From NCBI GenBank assembly GCA_026225945.1, contig JAMJFZ010001228.1, positions 2,733,501 to 2,797,500 of the forward strand: DNA of 64,000 nt, given 5' to 3'. This DNA is from Cricetomys ansorgei. Taxonomy: Eukaryota > Chordata > Mammalia > Rodentia > Nesomyidae. The notes beneath the pieces were generated by a model. The model made no database searches and had not been told where the DNA came from. It saw only the letters and a list, made by a program, of their open reading frames with translations. Each line of letters starts with the position of its first letter. The stretch's first letter is position 1. The translations under genes were made by a program, and so were the position numbers. Positions 31,890-42,624 of the stretch are shown in pieces.

Positions 31890-32560
31890 GCATTCTGGTT
31901 TGCTTTTCATTGCTGTGATAAAACACTGGTCACATCCTGGCAGAAGGAGGGTTTATTTCATCTTACAGGTTACACTCCATCATCATCTACCTTAGACAGC
32001 CTAGGCCCACTTGCCTAGGGATGACACTGCCCACAGTGGGCGAGATCTTCCTATATCTACCGGCAATTTTCTTAGCTATTATTCTATTGTCATGACAAAA
32101 CATCATGAACAAGGCAACTTACTAAAAAAAAAAAAAAAAAAAAAAAAGCATTTAATGGGGATTTACAGTTTCAGAAGGTGAGTCCATGACTACCATGGCA
32201 GGGAGCATGGCAACAGGCTGGAGCAGTAGCAGAGAGCTTACATCCAATCCATAAGCACAAGGCAGAGAGAGCTGACTGGGAATAGTGTAGGCTTTTTAAG
32301 CCTCAAAACCTACCCCCAGTGACACATCTCTTCCAACAAGGCTATAACTCCTAATCCTTCTCGAACAGTTTCACCATTTAGGGACCAAGTACTTAAACAT
32401 ATGAGCCTATGGGAGCCATTCTCATTGAGACCACCGCAGCAAATAAGAAAATGCCTCATAGAGATGATCACAAGCCAAACCTCTAGACAATTCTTCAGTG
32501 AGGTTCCCTCTTCCCAAGTGACTCGAGGTTTATATCAAGTTGGCAGCTGAAGCAAACTAT
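31890..32560 (-). mobile_element. Middle ERVL LTR (MT2B-like) of the nest
   Basis: The left part (31890-32067) has GGTTTGCTTTTCATTGCTGT, GGGTTTATTTCATCTTACAG and CACTGCCCACAGTGGGCGAG. The right part (32444-32560) has AATAAGAAAATGCCTCATAG and GGTTCCCTCTTCCCAAGTGA. It is bounded by the 5-bp duplication GACAG at 31885-31889 and 32561-32565, the duplication length expected for ERVL integration. Confidence 0.85.
32068..32438 (-). mobile_element. Inner MaLR LTR of the nest
   Basis: It starts TTTCTTAGCTATTATTCTAT and ends TTGAGACCACCGCA, with GGCAACTTACT, an A23 run (about 32125-32147), GAGAGAGCTGACTGGGAATA, CTACCCCCAGTGACACATC and GAGCCTATGGGAGCCATTC. This is the MT/ORR1-type MaLR order on the minus strand. 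Flanks GCAAT (32063-32067) and GCAAA (32439-32443) fit a 5-bp target duplication with one change. It is the youngest of the three. Confidence 0.85.
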
Positions 32561-32844
32561 GACAGCTGATCTTCCTGCTTCAATTAATGTAATCAAGATA
32601 ATTCCACAGATCAACCTAGTCTAGGCAATCCTTCAGTAAGAGGACCTTCCCAGGTGATCCTATACTGTGTCAAGCTGGCAATTAACATTACCCTCCCACC
32701 CTCCATTTCCTGCCACCGGTGGTAAGAAGGGTCCTGAGAGTGACAGGTAGTCAGTCATTCCTACCTTGGGAGAGATATTGGACTCTGAATTTCAATTCAG
32801 TAGGATGCTTCTGATAGGGGTTCTCAGTTAACCGGAGGTTTGAC

Positions 32845-33255
32845 ATTGTTGAAAGAGATAGATCTCTGTAATAGATAATGTTGATGGATATTAAAAGGCT
32901 CCAGAACTACCTAGCTGATAAATTCCTGGGCATGACTATGAGAGAGTTTCTACATGGACTTAACTAGAGCAGGAATACCCACCCTAAATCAATGTCTGGC
33001 ACCATTTCATGAGCTCGAGTCCTGGATCAAATAAAAAGATAGAAAGGGGAAAGCAAGCTAAGCACCCACGTTCATCTCTCTGCTTCCTGACTGTAGATAC
33101 AATGTGACCCGCACCTTAATTTCCTGCTGTCATGCCTCCCCCACAACAATAGACTGTACCCTGGAATTGTGATCTAAAAGAAACCTTTCTTTCTTAACTT
33201 GCTTCTATTGAATATTCTGTCACGGCATTGAAAGAAGTAACTAATGCCACCTTCA
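32845..33255 (+). mobile_element. LTR, ERVL/MaLR type
   Basis: GATCTCTGTAATAGATAATG, TTGATGGATATTAAAAGGCT, GAGAGAGTTTCTACATGG, ACCCACCCTAAATCAATGTC, ATCTCTCTGCTTCCTGACTG and GAAGTAACTAATGCCAC, in the same order as 21046-21393. The AAGAAACCTTTCTTTC block is near the end. Confidence 0.72.
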
Positions 33256-33465
33256 AAACACAAAATCTGACACTGAATCTGGATTGTTTCAAATGTCACT
33301 CTTCCAGGAAGCATCCTGGAGACAGTATGTATTCTGCATTCATCCTAGTTTTCATTTCTATTTAGAATAACAACCTGGAGAGGGAGATTTAACTGGTTAA
33401 GAAAGGGCCTTGAGGTCTGGACAAATGTAATTAGAAAAAAAATAACTTTGGGGGTTATTGAGTGG

Positions 33466-33656
33466 TGGATCACCAGTTAGAGAGTGCATTGTTCTGCTAG
33501 AGGACCTGAGTTCAGTTCCCAGAACCCATGCTGGGGGGCTCACAAACCACCAATAACTCCAGCTCCAGGGGGCCCAACATCCACAGGCAGCTATGTACCA
33601 TGCATGTTTCCATACACAACCATACATGCATATATTTGAATAAAAATCTTTTTCAA
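33466..33656 (+). mobile_element. B3/B2-type SINE
   Basis: GCTAGAGGACCTGAGTTCAG, TTCCCAGAACCCATGCTGG, GGGCTCACAAACCACCAATA, ACTCCAGCTCCAGGGGG and AATAAAAATCTTTTTCAATT. Confidence 0.88.
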
Positions 33657-35110
33657 TTGACATTTGTTCCATAGATTATATTTACAAAGGTGAAACACTA
33701 GACATGAATATTTTGGAAACATTCTCTAACAACAAACAACTGGAATAATTTCAGCATGATTAATCCGGCTTGAAGAAATATACCTACCTTGAAGGATCGC
33801 ATTTAGGAGTGAACAGTGACACCCCCATAGCTCCTCTCCTAATACCAGCAGGAGAGGCAGAATCCTTCATTCCTTGGAGCTTCGGAAAAGCACACTGAAC
33901 TTGGGACCATTCCACATGTCGAAATAAAAAGAAGGTAATTACCCAAATAATTCCACCTGTTTTTTTTCTTTCTTTCCAAACCTCTCAGCTGAAATAACCA
34001 GATAATTACAAATGGCTTATTTTGTATTCCAAGAGCATTTCAGGTTCCTGTTTGAATTATTCATATGAATTCTTCCATTGTTCATTTTGACTTTCTCACA
34101 TGGAACTATTCCAAGGCTAAGAAGAAAGTGTGTTGGCAGTGGCATCTGGATCCTGGATGGAGACCCTGAAGTTATGGGAGAACATCAGCCAACTGGACAG
34201 CTGGCAACATCTTCATTTACTGACCAGGCAGATTAGATACAAGCCTTTCCGGCCCTGCTGGGGACACTGCTTTTTAGATCCTGATCAAGAACTTGCTGGG
34301 ATCCTGCAGGGTGCCAGAGTCCAGCACTTTGCTGCATGCAGGGCAGTAATTATGCTCAATTACAGCCTAGCATGTGGTTTCTGGCATATAAAAATCTCCC
34401 TGCAGCAAACCAATCTTTAAGGCAATGAAGAGCCTGCTTTGGACTTCTTCCATGCTGCTAAATATTCTTCCCTAATTCAGTCTCCAGAGGGCTTCCAACA
34501 TTTCAGATCTTTTGCCTGCTGCCACAAAATCCCACGTTAAGTGATGGCATCAATATTTCCCAGGAATATTAAGACCCAGCCTGATACAGGGATGAGTGGA
34601 GAATTCTTCCTGCCCTCCCATCTCATAGAAACAGAGCCCTGTTGAGATCGTGCAGTGAGAGAGTAAACCAAAAGCCAAGCTCAGATGTGATCTTACAGAA
34701 AAACAGCTCCTATTTGGGGGCGGATGCATTTTGAAAGGTTTCAGCCAAGCCTACCTGTTTGTTCTCTTGTGTGCGCACACCCACCAGCTGTTTCAAAAGA
34801 ATAGGTGAAGGCAAGCCAGACAAAAATCAAAGAAACCAAGCAAGAGCAGGGTGGGAGGTACAGAGGTGTGGGGTACCAGCTCAAAAGAGACATTCCAGGT
34901 GAGACTCAGTCCGCCCCCTGCCTGCACCTCTGGGCATATAGGATGAACTGCCAAAGTGGAGGGCTGCAGCACAACTTAGGAATCTGGTCTTGCTTTGCAT
35001 ATTGTTAATGTCACAAAAGCATCAGATTTTTTTATTCCATTGTTTAAAATGTGTTAGGGCATATTGTAAGGATTCTAATTTAGATTATCTACAAATTTCA
35101 CCCTAACACA
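33657..35110. other. Repeat-free block, candidate conserved element
   Basis: About 1.4 kb without any recognised repeat, in contrast to its surroundings. It holds AT-rich homeodomain-like motifs (GTAATTACC near 33935, CAGATAATTAC near 34000) and the inverted pair GTAATT-6 bp-AATTAC at 34346-34363. A 96-codon frame at 34130-34420 has no support. Conservation is inferred, not tested. Confidence 0.4.
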
Positions 35111-35485
35111 ACATCTTAGTTACTCTCTCATCACAGTGATAAAATACCTTGGCAAGACAACTTAAGGTAGAAAGGGTTATCGTGGCTCACAATTCAAAGG
35201 AACAATGCATCATTTCAAGAAAGTCAAGTTAGCAGGAGCTTGGAGCAGCAGGTCACATTGCATCCACAGTCAGAAAGCAGAAAGCCATGAATTAATGTGT
35301 GCTGCTCAGCTCCCTTTCTCTTATCTTTCCAGTCCTAAATCCAAGCCATTGAAATTTGCTACCCACAGTGAGTGGATCTTAGCATCTCTGTTAACACAAT
35401 CAATATAATAGCACACAAGCCTGACCGAAAGTCCATCTCCCAGGTGATTCTAGATTCTGTCACGTTGACAATTAGCACTATCACA
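35111..35485 (-). mobile_element. Solo LTR, ERVL type, minus strand
   Basis: ACATCTTAGTTACTCTCTCA, GTGATAAAATACCTTGGCAA, TTATCGTGGCTCACAATTC, GGTCACATTGCATCCACAGT, CAGAAAGCAG, CAGGTGATTCTAGATTCTGT and CACGTTGACAATTAGCAC. The same family as the outer element of the 31.6-kb nest. Confidence 0.8.
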
Positions 35486-35994
35486 CATGAGAAAGCAAGA
35501 TGCAACAGAATCTGGCATGCAGTGGAGGAAGAAGGGGGGAGCATGCTGGCTAAAACATCGGACTCAAGTAAATTACAGCTATGACTAGTAATACACAATG
35601 AAATAGCTATAAATGTCTGTAGTATTAAGAGAACAGAATTATGTTTCTCACTCTATAGAATGGGCACAAATGAAAACAACATATTGATTATCCAACTAAC
35701 CAGAATGTTCTATAAAATGTTATATAGCAAACAGTAATCCTATTATAAATGTTATATAAAATTAATGTCAATTTTCAGCATGAAACATTTTATATGCCTA
35801 TGAAGAATTAAGAAGCAATTGGAGGAACAACTGAGATGGCTCAAGATCAGCAAAGGGGATGCTAACTTGGAGTGACCATCTATCCTTTTCTTCCAGAAAT
35901 CAACTCATAGCAAATAGAGACTTTCAGCGTTATTTCAATAAGTAGGAGCCTCCAAGTTCCACTGATCACCACCGGGTGACCTACATCTGATATG
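35486..35994. other. AT-rich stretch without recognised feature
   Basis: About 500 bp of AT-rich sequence leading into an L1. Part may be more diverged L1. Confidence 0.35.
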
Positions 35995-38042
35995 AAATGT
36001 CTGTACTCTTGAAAATGATCTACAGATTCGATGCCATCTCCAAGAAAATTCCAATGGTGTTCTTTCAGGAACTAGAAAAACAATCTTCAACTTCACTAGG
36101 AAAAGACCATGAATAACTCAAGCAATCTTGAGCAGAAAGAAGCAGCAATGAAGCTGTCATAATAACTGGTTTCAAACTATACCACAGAGCTACAGTAACA
36201 AAAACAGAATTGTATTATCACAAAAACAGACACAAGTGTTAATTGTAATAGAACAGAGGTCCAGAAATAAGTCTGCCTATTATTTCGCATTATTATTATT
36301 TCACAGCTGCCAAAAAATACATTGAAGAAAAGGCACTGGGAAATGGTACTGGGAAAGTTCGCTGACCTCTAAACTCATATCTCTATACCCGTAGATTGGT
36401 GCAGCTGTCAGGTCTCATTAGAGAAGTTCTTTTGTGCAGCAGTCAGTAGTTAATATAGAAACTCACAATTAACCAGCTGATGAGAGTGTCTGAGGAGTGC
36501 TTAGCCATATATGGGAAATTTTTATCACAGACTCTCCCCCAAAGATTTGAGTAACATCACGGAGAGGAAAGATTGTAAGAGACAGATGCTCAAGAGGACT
36601 GGGCAAAGTAGTGTCTCTGGACATAACAGACTGTTGCATCCACGAACTCACAGTAGCTGTGGCTACCTGTATAAAACCTACACATGGTCAATCAAGATTC
36701 TAACATGGAGGGGGGTGCTCGTGAGCCCACACCCTAACTGAGGAGGTATTGGAAGTTGTTTGCTGATGGGCAAGGGAGGGTCAGTTTTCTCTAAGGGTGT
36801 AGCCACTAGTAGGCTGACCATGCTTCTGTGGATAGCTCTATACTCACGAATATATGAGTAGCGCACATTGAGCTTTCTTCGTCATTTTAAGAAATAAGAC
36901 ATACAGTTGGGATTGGGGGTGAGAAAAAATTTGTATTTGGGAGGAGTTACAGGGAGGAGCGCGAGTAAATATGATGACAATACATTGTATCCATGTATGG
37001 AATTCTCAAAGAACTAATAAAAATGTTATTTTAAATCATAAATAAATAACATCTAAGTAAATAAGTAGCACTGGAAAAACTGGATATCCATGGGTAGAAG
37101 AATGAAGCCTTTCACAAAAACAGTGAAAAATAGCGTAAGGACCTTCATGTAAGACCTAGACCTCAAACTATTAGGAGGAAATACAGGGAAGACAAACTAT
37201 ATGCAAGGGCAAGGATTCTATTCCAACACCAAAGGAAATAAAACCAATAATTGACAAGTGGGAGTACACTAAATTAAAGACATCTATACAGCACAGGAAA
37301 AAAAATCACCAAAATGAAGAGGCAGTCTGAAGACTAGGAGAAAATATTTGACAACTACACATCAGACAGGGGATTCATATACAGTATATATAAAGAACTG
37401 TAGAAATTAAATGCTAAAACACCGCAAATCATCCAATCAGTGAATGAGCTGAATAAACAATTCTGAAAAAAAAAAAAGAAATACAATTGATTAATAGATA
37501 TTTGAAAATGTATCCAACATCCTTAGCTATGGAAAAGTGCGAATTAAAGCTGCTTTGGAATTCTATCTCAGCCCAGTCAGAACAGCTACCGTCAAAAACA
37601 TAGATGTTGGTGAGGATACAAAGAAAGAGGAACATTTATTCACTGCTCATGGGAATGTAGCTTCTACAGCCTCTATGAAAATCATATGCTCATTCCTCAA
37701 AACAACTGAAGCAGAAACGCCATATGGCCCAGCTGGACCACTCCTGACAGTACACCAAGGACGTTAAGTCAGCACACCACGAAGATACTTGCACATTCGT
37801 GTTTACAGCTGCTGCTTCGCAGTATCCAGGAAATGAGACCAATGCAGATGTTGCCAACAGATGAATGGATAAAGAAAATGTGGTAAATATACACAGTAGA
37901 ATTTTATATAACTGCAAAAATAGGAAATCATAACAATTCCAGAACATAGGTACTACTAGGGATCATTATATTAAGTGAATTATGTAACACTTAGAAAGAG
38001 AATCAACGCATTTTTCTCTCATAAGCAGAAGCTAATTATAAA

Positions 38043-38043
<1 letters not shown>
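35995..38043 (+). mobile_element. L1 ORF2 3' remnant, split by a younger L1
   Basis: Part one (35995-36356) matches L1 reverse-transcriptase C-terminal sequence (GATCTACAGATTCGATGCCA, TTTCAAACTATACCACAGAG, GGAAATGGTACTGGGAAA). Part two (37068-38043) resumes with ACTGGATATCCATGGGTAGA and runs through the ORF2 C-terminus. Around 37560-37600 a frame still reads FYLSPVRTA, a recognisable ORF2 motif. Many stops and indels make it dead. Confidence 0.8.
36357..37067 (+). mobile_element. L1 3' UTR (Lx-like), nested insertion
   Basis: It has TATACCCGTAGATTGGTGCA, GGAAATTTTTATCACAGACT, GGAAAGATTGTAAGAGACAG, AAGGGTGTAGCCACTAGTAG and the terminal ACAATACATTGTATCCATGT, AAAGAACTAATAAAAATG with an A-rich tail. 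It is a 5'-truncated 3' UTR only. The flanks GTACTGGGAAA (36346-36356) and GCACTGGAAAA (37068-37078) fit a target duplication with two differences. Confidence 0.8.

Positions 38044-38074
<31 letters not shown>
38044..38074. repeat. (TG)n microsatellite
   Basis: About 15 TG units directly after the L1 remnant. Confidence 0.97.
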
Positions 38075-38076
<2 letters not shown>

Positions 38077-38240
38077 ATTCAGTTAGCTAGGCAGGAATGG
38101 GGGGCCATTCTAAAGAAACACTCTCTTTGGCTGATATATTACCAAAACAGTGGACTCAAAGAAATTTTATTTCCTTGAGAATCTCATATTGGGAGAAGGA
38201 AAAAAGCTAAAACTTAGTGCTAGCGAAAGGGGAAATTTGT

Positions 38241-38660
38241 CCCTCTCAAAGACACCCCAATTTTTTCCTGTATTGATGTTTCTCTGGAAAAATTATTTGT
38301 CCTGGGACAAAAGAATCTGAAAATCTTAGCAAATGCTCCCTAGACTTGTATTTATACCTATACCATGACACACAAAAAAGCCTGTCTGTGGGTTCAAGAG
38401 GGACACTGAGACAGGTAGCTGTGGATATGGAGTTTATTAGAACAATTATGTTATTTATACCACGGACAGACAGACAACAGTATATGGGGAGCTCTGAAGA
38501 GGAAAAGTCAGGACCCACCTGGAAGGAGTGGGCATTTCTTTGCTTCACTGCACAAGCCTGTATCCCAGGCTCTGGATCCCATGCAGGAAGCAGGAAAGGG
38601 GAGAGGGTGTGGCCAGCATACTTCCTTGGATGTGGGCTCATTCCCAAATAAGAGATCCTA
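38241..38660 (-). mobile_element. Possible LTR, minus strand (unclassified)
   Basis: GGTAGCTGTGGATATGGAGT, TTTATTAGAACAATTATG (complement of an AATAAA region) and CAGACAGACAACAGTATATG suggest an unnamed rodent LTR. Ends are not clear. The two overlapping 100-140-codon frames on opposite strands have no known domain. Confidence 0.3.
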
Positions 38661-38794
38661 CCTAGCACCTCAATCTGTCCTCTACAGTCTCACAAAACAA
38701 TGTTCTCAGTAGGGCCTACTGGTATCTGGGAGAGGAAAAGGAACTGCAGGTATGCAGTCTGAGTGGCAAATGGATTCTAACATTACTTTCTTTT

Positions 38795-38940
38795 ATTTTT
38801 TAGATATGGTCTCAATGAAGTCCTGTCTGTCCTGTCTGGAACTTACCATGAAGACCAGGTTGGCCTTGAGCTCCCAGAGATCCGTCTGTCTCTGCCTCCC
38901 AAGTCCTGGGATTATAGGCATGCACTACCGTGCCAGATCT
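38795..38940 (-). mobile_element. B1 SINE, minus strand
   Basis: TTTAGATATGGTCTCAATGA, GTCCTGTCTGGAACTTACCA, CAGGTTGGCCTTGAGCTCCC, GTCTCTGCCTCCCAAGTCCT and GGGATTATAGGCATGCACTA. Confidence 0.93.
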
Positions 38941-39178
38941 ACCATTACATCCTTATGCCCATAGACAAGAAGATAACATACTAAAACCTCTAATACTTTA
39001 CATGCTAACCCAGTATTTTAAAAAAAAAAAACACATAAAAGTATTTTAAAAGGATGAGCAATTTTTATATCAGCTGGTAATAAAGTAAGATATGCCTATA
39101 AGTGTCCATAATAAGTCACCTGAAGCAAATGCTTGGCTCCCAAGAAATGCTCTGTGTGAGTCTAAGACAAAAAGTTTA

Positions 39179-39325
39179 CTGGCTGGAGAGATGACTCAGT
39201 GGTAGGGAGTAGAGGAACCAAGTTCAGTTCCCAGTTCCCTCTTCTGGCCGCCATGGGCACCTGTATGTATGCAGTGAGCATACAGACGAGCAGGCACACA
39301 CATAATAAATAAATAAGATAAAATT
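39179..39325 (+). mobile_element. B3/B2-type SINE, internally deleted
   Basis: CTGGCTGGAGAGATGACTCA, CCAAGTTCAGTTCCCAGTT, then directly CCTCTTCTGGCCGCCATGGG, GCAGGCACACACATAATAAA. The middle (GGCTCACAACC region) is deleted. Confidence 0.88.
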
Positions 39326-39484
39326 CAGTCAGGAGAGCCAAGAGTCTCATGATTGAGAAGCATCTTAATAAATTTTGTTCATCTGAAGAGGAAAAATGAA
39401 TAGCTTTGGGGAAGAGGAAATAAGGGGGTACATCTTGGTTCATCGATGGTTTGTGCTCCCAGTGCTCTTAAAAACATGCATTTC

Positions 39485-39595
39485 AATAAGAAAAGGGGAG
39501 AGGAAAATGAGAAAGAGGAAGGAAGAGGAGGAGGAGGAAGAGAAGGAGGAGGAGAAGGAGGAAAAGGAGGAGGAGGAGGAGGAGGAGGAGGAGAC
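39485..39595. repeat. GGA/GAAG purine repeat
   Basis: About 110 bp, almost all A/G, becoming nearly pure (GGA)n at 39567-39594. The Glu-rich and Pro-rich open frames here come from this repeat. Confidence 0.95.
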
Positions 39596-40559
39596 AAATC
39601 CCCTCTAATGCCATTACCAGAATCTAATAGTTTTTGCTGGGTTTTATTCTTTCCCTACACTTTTCCCTATTATGTAAGTTTGATATTTTCATGCTGTTAA
39701 GAAACAATTACATGCACACTTTAACTTGCCCTTTTATACATGAGCACCTTCTCATCATTAAAATCTCCTAATTTAAAAAATTATGTATTTCCAAAGGGAA
39801 AGTGTGCCTCTGAGGAGGTGACCAGTAACTTAAGAAAGGCTGGTACTAAGTACCTAGACTCTTTCAGACCTAAGGAAGAAAGATGGTTCTGAAGTTCTGT
39901 GTCCACATCTCCTCTGGCCTCAGTCCTGGCTGGGAGACATCCCAGCTTGACTCATGAAGAGATCAGCTTCTTGCCCTCCCCCATCACAGTGAGGCTGCCT
40001 AGTTCCCTCATCGAGAAGTCAATTCCCATGCATGCAAAGAGGGACAACTAAGCCCTCATTTCTGCAAGAGGTTTGAAGGGAGCTCCATAGCAAATCAGAT
40101 GCATTTTTTATAGAGTTCTAGACAGAGAAATAAATAATAAGAGGGGTTGGGGAGACACTCTCCCTGGATCTTTAAAGAGACAGAAAGTGCCTGTCTAACA
40201 TTCATGTACAGAGTTTTCCTCACCGGTTTCTTACAGGTGTCGTCTATGGGTCTGAGTGTTTTGCCAGCATTTTGTGTGTGAAACCTTCGGTCAGTGCCTG
40301 TAGGCCACAGGAGATATTCTTTTTGAGATTATTGGTAGCATCGCCCTATTCTCTCTGATATAGATCCTTCCCCAAGAGAAGACAGCTCTGCCCAGCCTTC
40401 TGTTGCTACTCTTCGCCATCCAGCCATTACTGGGGGGCCCTAAGAAGGGTGCAAAAAAGGAAGATTAACTGTGTGACTTTTTCTGGCAAATTGAACAAAT
40501 ATCTACTTGCTCCAGATAGGCACCACCAAAGACTAAAGAAATAATTCCACCAAATGCAA
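39596..40559. other. Repeat-poor stretch
   Basis: About 960 bp with no recognised repeat, RNA or exon. Confidence 0.4.
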
Positions 40560-40870
40560 CTTGGTGAATCAGTGAGCATATTGGGGTTATCCACTGGAGT
40601 ATGGATAAGAAGCTACTTATGGGACTAGGAATGTCTCAAAGGCAGTTGCATCATCGGAAGTCCACCCTGCTCTGTGGGAGGATATCATAAAACCTGCATC
40701 CCTGGAGTTCTCGGCAGGATTTATAGGCATCTCCAACTGATCTTCAAGTCTCCTCTTCCCAGCAGTCCTTACTGCTATATAATCTTGGAAAATGAGGGAC
40801 CTTGTGAGTTTTGTAAGTGTCAGGGAATTTCAAAGACTTGTGAGTTGTTCCCTTCTTGGTGTTAAAGAGT
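40560..40870 (+). mobile_element. LTR-like dispersed repeat (unclassified)
   Basis: TATTGGGGTTATCCACTGGA, TCAAAGGCAGTTGCATCATC, GGAAGTCCACCCTGCTCTGT and ACCTGCATCCCTGGAGTTCT follow an order typical of a rodent LTR read on the opposite strand. A diverged partner lies at 29163-29490. Confidence 0.45.
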
Positions 40871-40999
40871 CTCCCTCAAAGATCGAATATCTCAATTCAG
40901 AGGAAATTGTTATGAATATGAGCTGAAGTTCAGACATGGGATCAGGGTCACTTGAGTTAACTACATGGCTTATTGATTAAAACTTCTGTGTCTGTGGAG

Positions 41000-41405
41000 A
41001 ACTGGAGTAGTGTGGATCCAGAGCCAAATTAATCTTGGGCTATCTTATCCCCCTTAATAGCCTTCATTCAGCCTGTGTCTGACCTAACATCCTTATATCT
41101 ACTGGGTAAATCTTTTAGAATATAAGAACAGATTTGTGGCTTTCACCAACCCAAATGCTAAAAATATCATTAGCTAGTACCTAGAGCCTACAAGAGAGAC
41201 TCCCCTGCTTTACTGTAACCACCTACCTGGGGTTCCCATTCATGTACCTGAAAAAAAGGTCTTGATTCATAATTTTATTAGTTCAGTTACAATAAAAAAA
41301 TTGAACATGGAATTTGGGGCAAGTTACTTCTGTGTTCTCAGGCCATGGTCACTAATATTTGGCTCTAGAATGAACTATCTCTTACTCCTTCGAGGTGAAA
41401 ACTGT
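41000..41405 (+). mobile_element. Unclassified LTR-like repeat, intact partner
   Basis: GATCCAGAGCCAAATTAATC, TGTAACCACCTACCTGGGG, CAGGCCATGGTCACTAATAT and TTGGCTCTAGAATGAACTA align with the split copy at 15050-16000. It lacks that copy's 0.4-kb insertion. Confidence 0.5.
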
Positions 41406-41662
41406 GGTTCTGTGGCTACCATAGTTTGCCTCTTAGGTAAATTCATCTTGTATCTAGAATCCACAGATTCCTCATACAATGCCTTCATCATATGCAAGGT
41501 GATAGAACGCTGCACACCAGAGATTTCTCACTTCCCGAGCCTACATCATAGACAAGCAAATACTTAACCCCAAAATTGCTTTCTTAAATGTGTTTTATAG
41601 TTATTAATGTGAACTTGGGATTCTACATTGCACATACAAAACTCAGAGAACAGTTGTGCGAA

Positions 41663-41766
41663 GTCAGTTCTCTCCTTCCACCTCTATGTGTGTGCTAGGG
41701 ATTGAACTCTGATCACCAGGCTTGAATGGCAGACATCTCTACCTGCTGAGCCATCTCACCGGCTCA
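41663..41766 (-). mobile_element. B2/B3-type SINE, minus strand, 5' part
   Basis: GTGTGTGCTAGGGATTGAAC, TCTGATCACCAGGCTTGAAT and CTGCTGAGCCATCTCACCGG. Only the tRNA-like promoter half is retained. Confidence 0.85.
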
Positions 41767-42260
41767 GAAACAATTTGAAGAACATGTCATTAGTGGCTTT
41801 TTAATTAAGAAAAAGCTTCCTTTCAAGGTTAACTTGATCTTTTGACTGTAAAGAGGGTGATTTCTTTAGAAGTGAGAAGCTGGAGCAGAAGGTGGGTTTG
41901 CACTGCTGTCTAACATTCTTGGAAAGAAGGTCAAAAGTGATGTCCTTGCCACTTCCCCAACTGCAGGAGAAGATACATCCAAACTCAAAGTGCACTGAGA
42001 TTTCTGATGAAAGGTAGAAACAAAGTATGCAGGCTCCAGGAGAACCCCTCCACAGGGGTCAGAAGAGCAGGTTTCTTTCATGGACTCAAGTGCCAGATCA
42101 ATGAATCACTTTGCTATATGTAAATTGTTTTGCTTACATGTTTTTTAATTCATCTCACAAATTCAAAAGCCTGACCTTGTTAGCGTGAGCCAGGCTTCTA
42201 GAATGATCCTTAGCATCCTTAAAAGCCTCCTTTCTAAGTATAAGAGAGTTTCCCTTTTCA
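41767..42260. other. Stretch without recognised feature
   Basis: About 490 bp with no repeat or exon recognised. Confidence 0.4.
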
Positions 42261-42536
42261 GGGTAGGGTGATAGCTCAGAAAGTAAAATACTTGTTTGCT
42301 GAGTTTGAACCCTCAGAAACATTTTAAAGAACAGACATGTGGGCATGTGCTTACAATCCCATGCTGGAAAGGTAGAGATAGCCAAATCCCTGCAAACCAC
42401 ACATCAGCAAGCCTAGCCTATTGGGTGAATTATAACCCTGCAAGAGACCCTGTCTCAAAAACACAAGGTGAATAGTACCTAAGGAATAACAACTGAGATT
42501 GACCTTTGGGTTACACAAACACAGACAGACAGACAG

Positions 42537-42573
<37 letters not shown>
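42261..42573 (+). mobile_element. B4 SINE with CAGA/CA tail
   Basis: AGGGTAGGGTGATAGCTCAG, GAGTTTGAACCCTCAGAAAC, AGACATGTGGGCATGTGCTT, GAGACCCTGTCTCAAAAACA and GAGATTGACCTTTGGGTTAC, then (CAGA)4 and interrupted (CA)n to 42573. Confidence 0.82.
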
Positions 42574-42574
<1 letters not shown>

Positions 42575-42624
42575 TTACTTCTTGTTTTAGTTTATAAAGA
42601 GATATCTTGTCTTCTCATTTATAA

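Larger units (their letters stand above)
31615..32692 (-). mobile_element. Outer ERVL LTR of a three-level nest
   Basis: The left arm (31615-31889) has CTGCTGCTGCAATAAAATAC, TTAAGGGAGAATAGGATTAT, AAGTCAAGGCAGCAGGAACT and CCACACCCACAGTC. The right arm (32566-32692) resumes with GATCTTCCTGCTTCAATTAA, CAGGTGATCCTATACTGTGT and CAAGCTGGCAATTAACA. The arms join in correct order once 31890-32565 is removed. It is the oldest of the three. Confidence 0.8.

Noticed and set aside
38246..38668. 100- and 140-codon frames on opposite strands
   Set aside because: Opposite-strand openness over a likely LTR is not evidence of coding, and no domain was seen.
39379..39700. Glu-rich and Pro-rich frames near 39.5 kb
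   Set aside because: They derive from the (GGA)n purine repeat.
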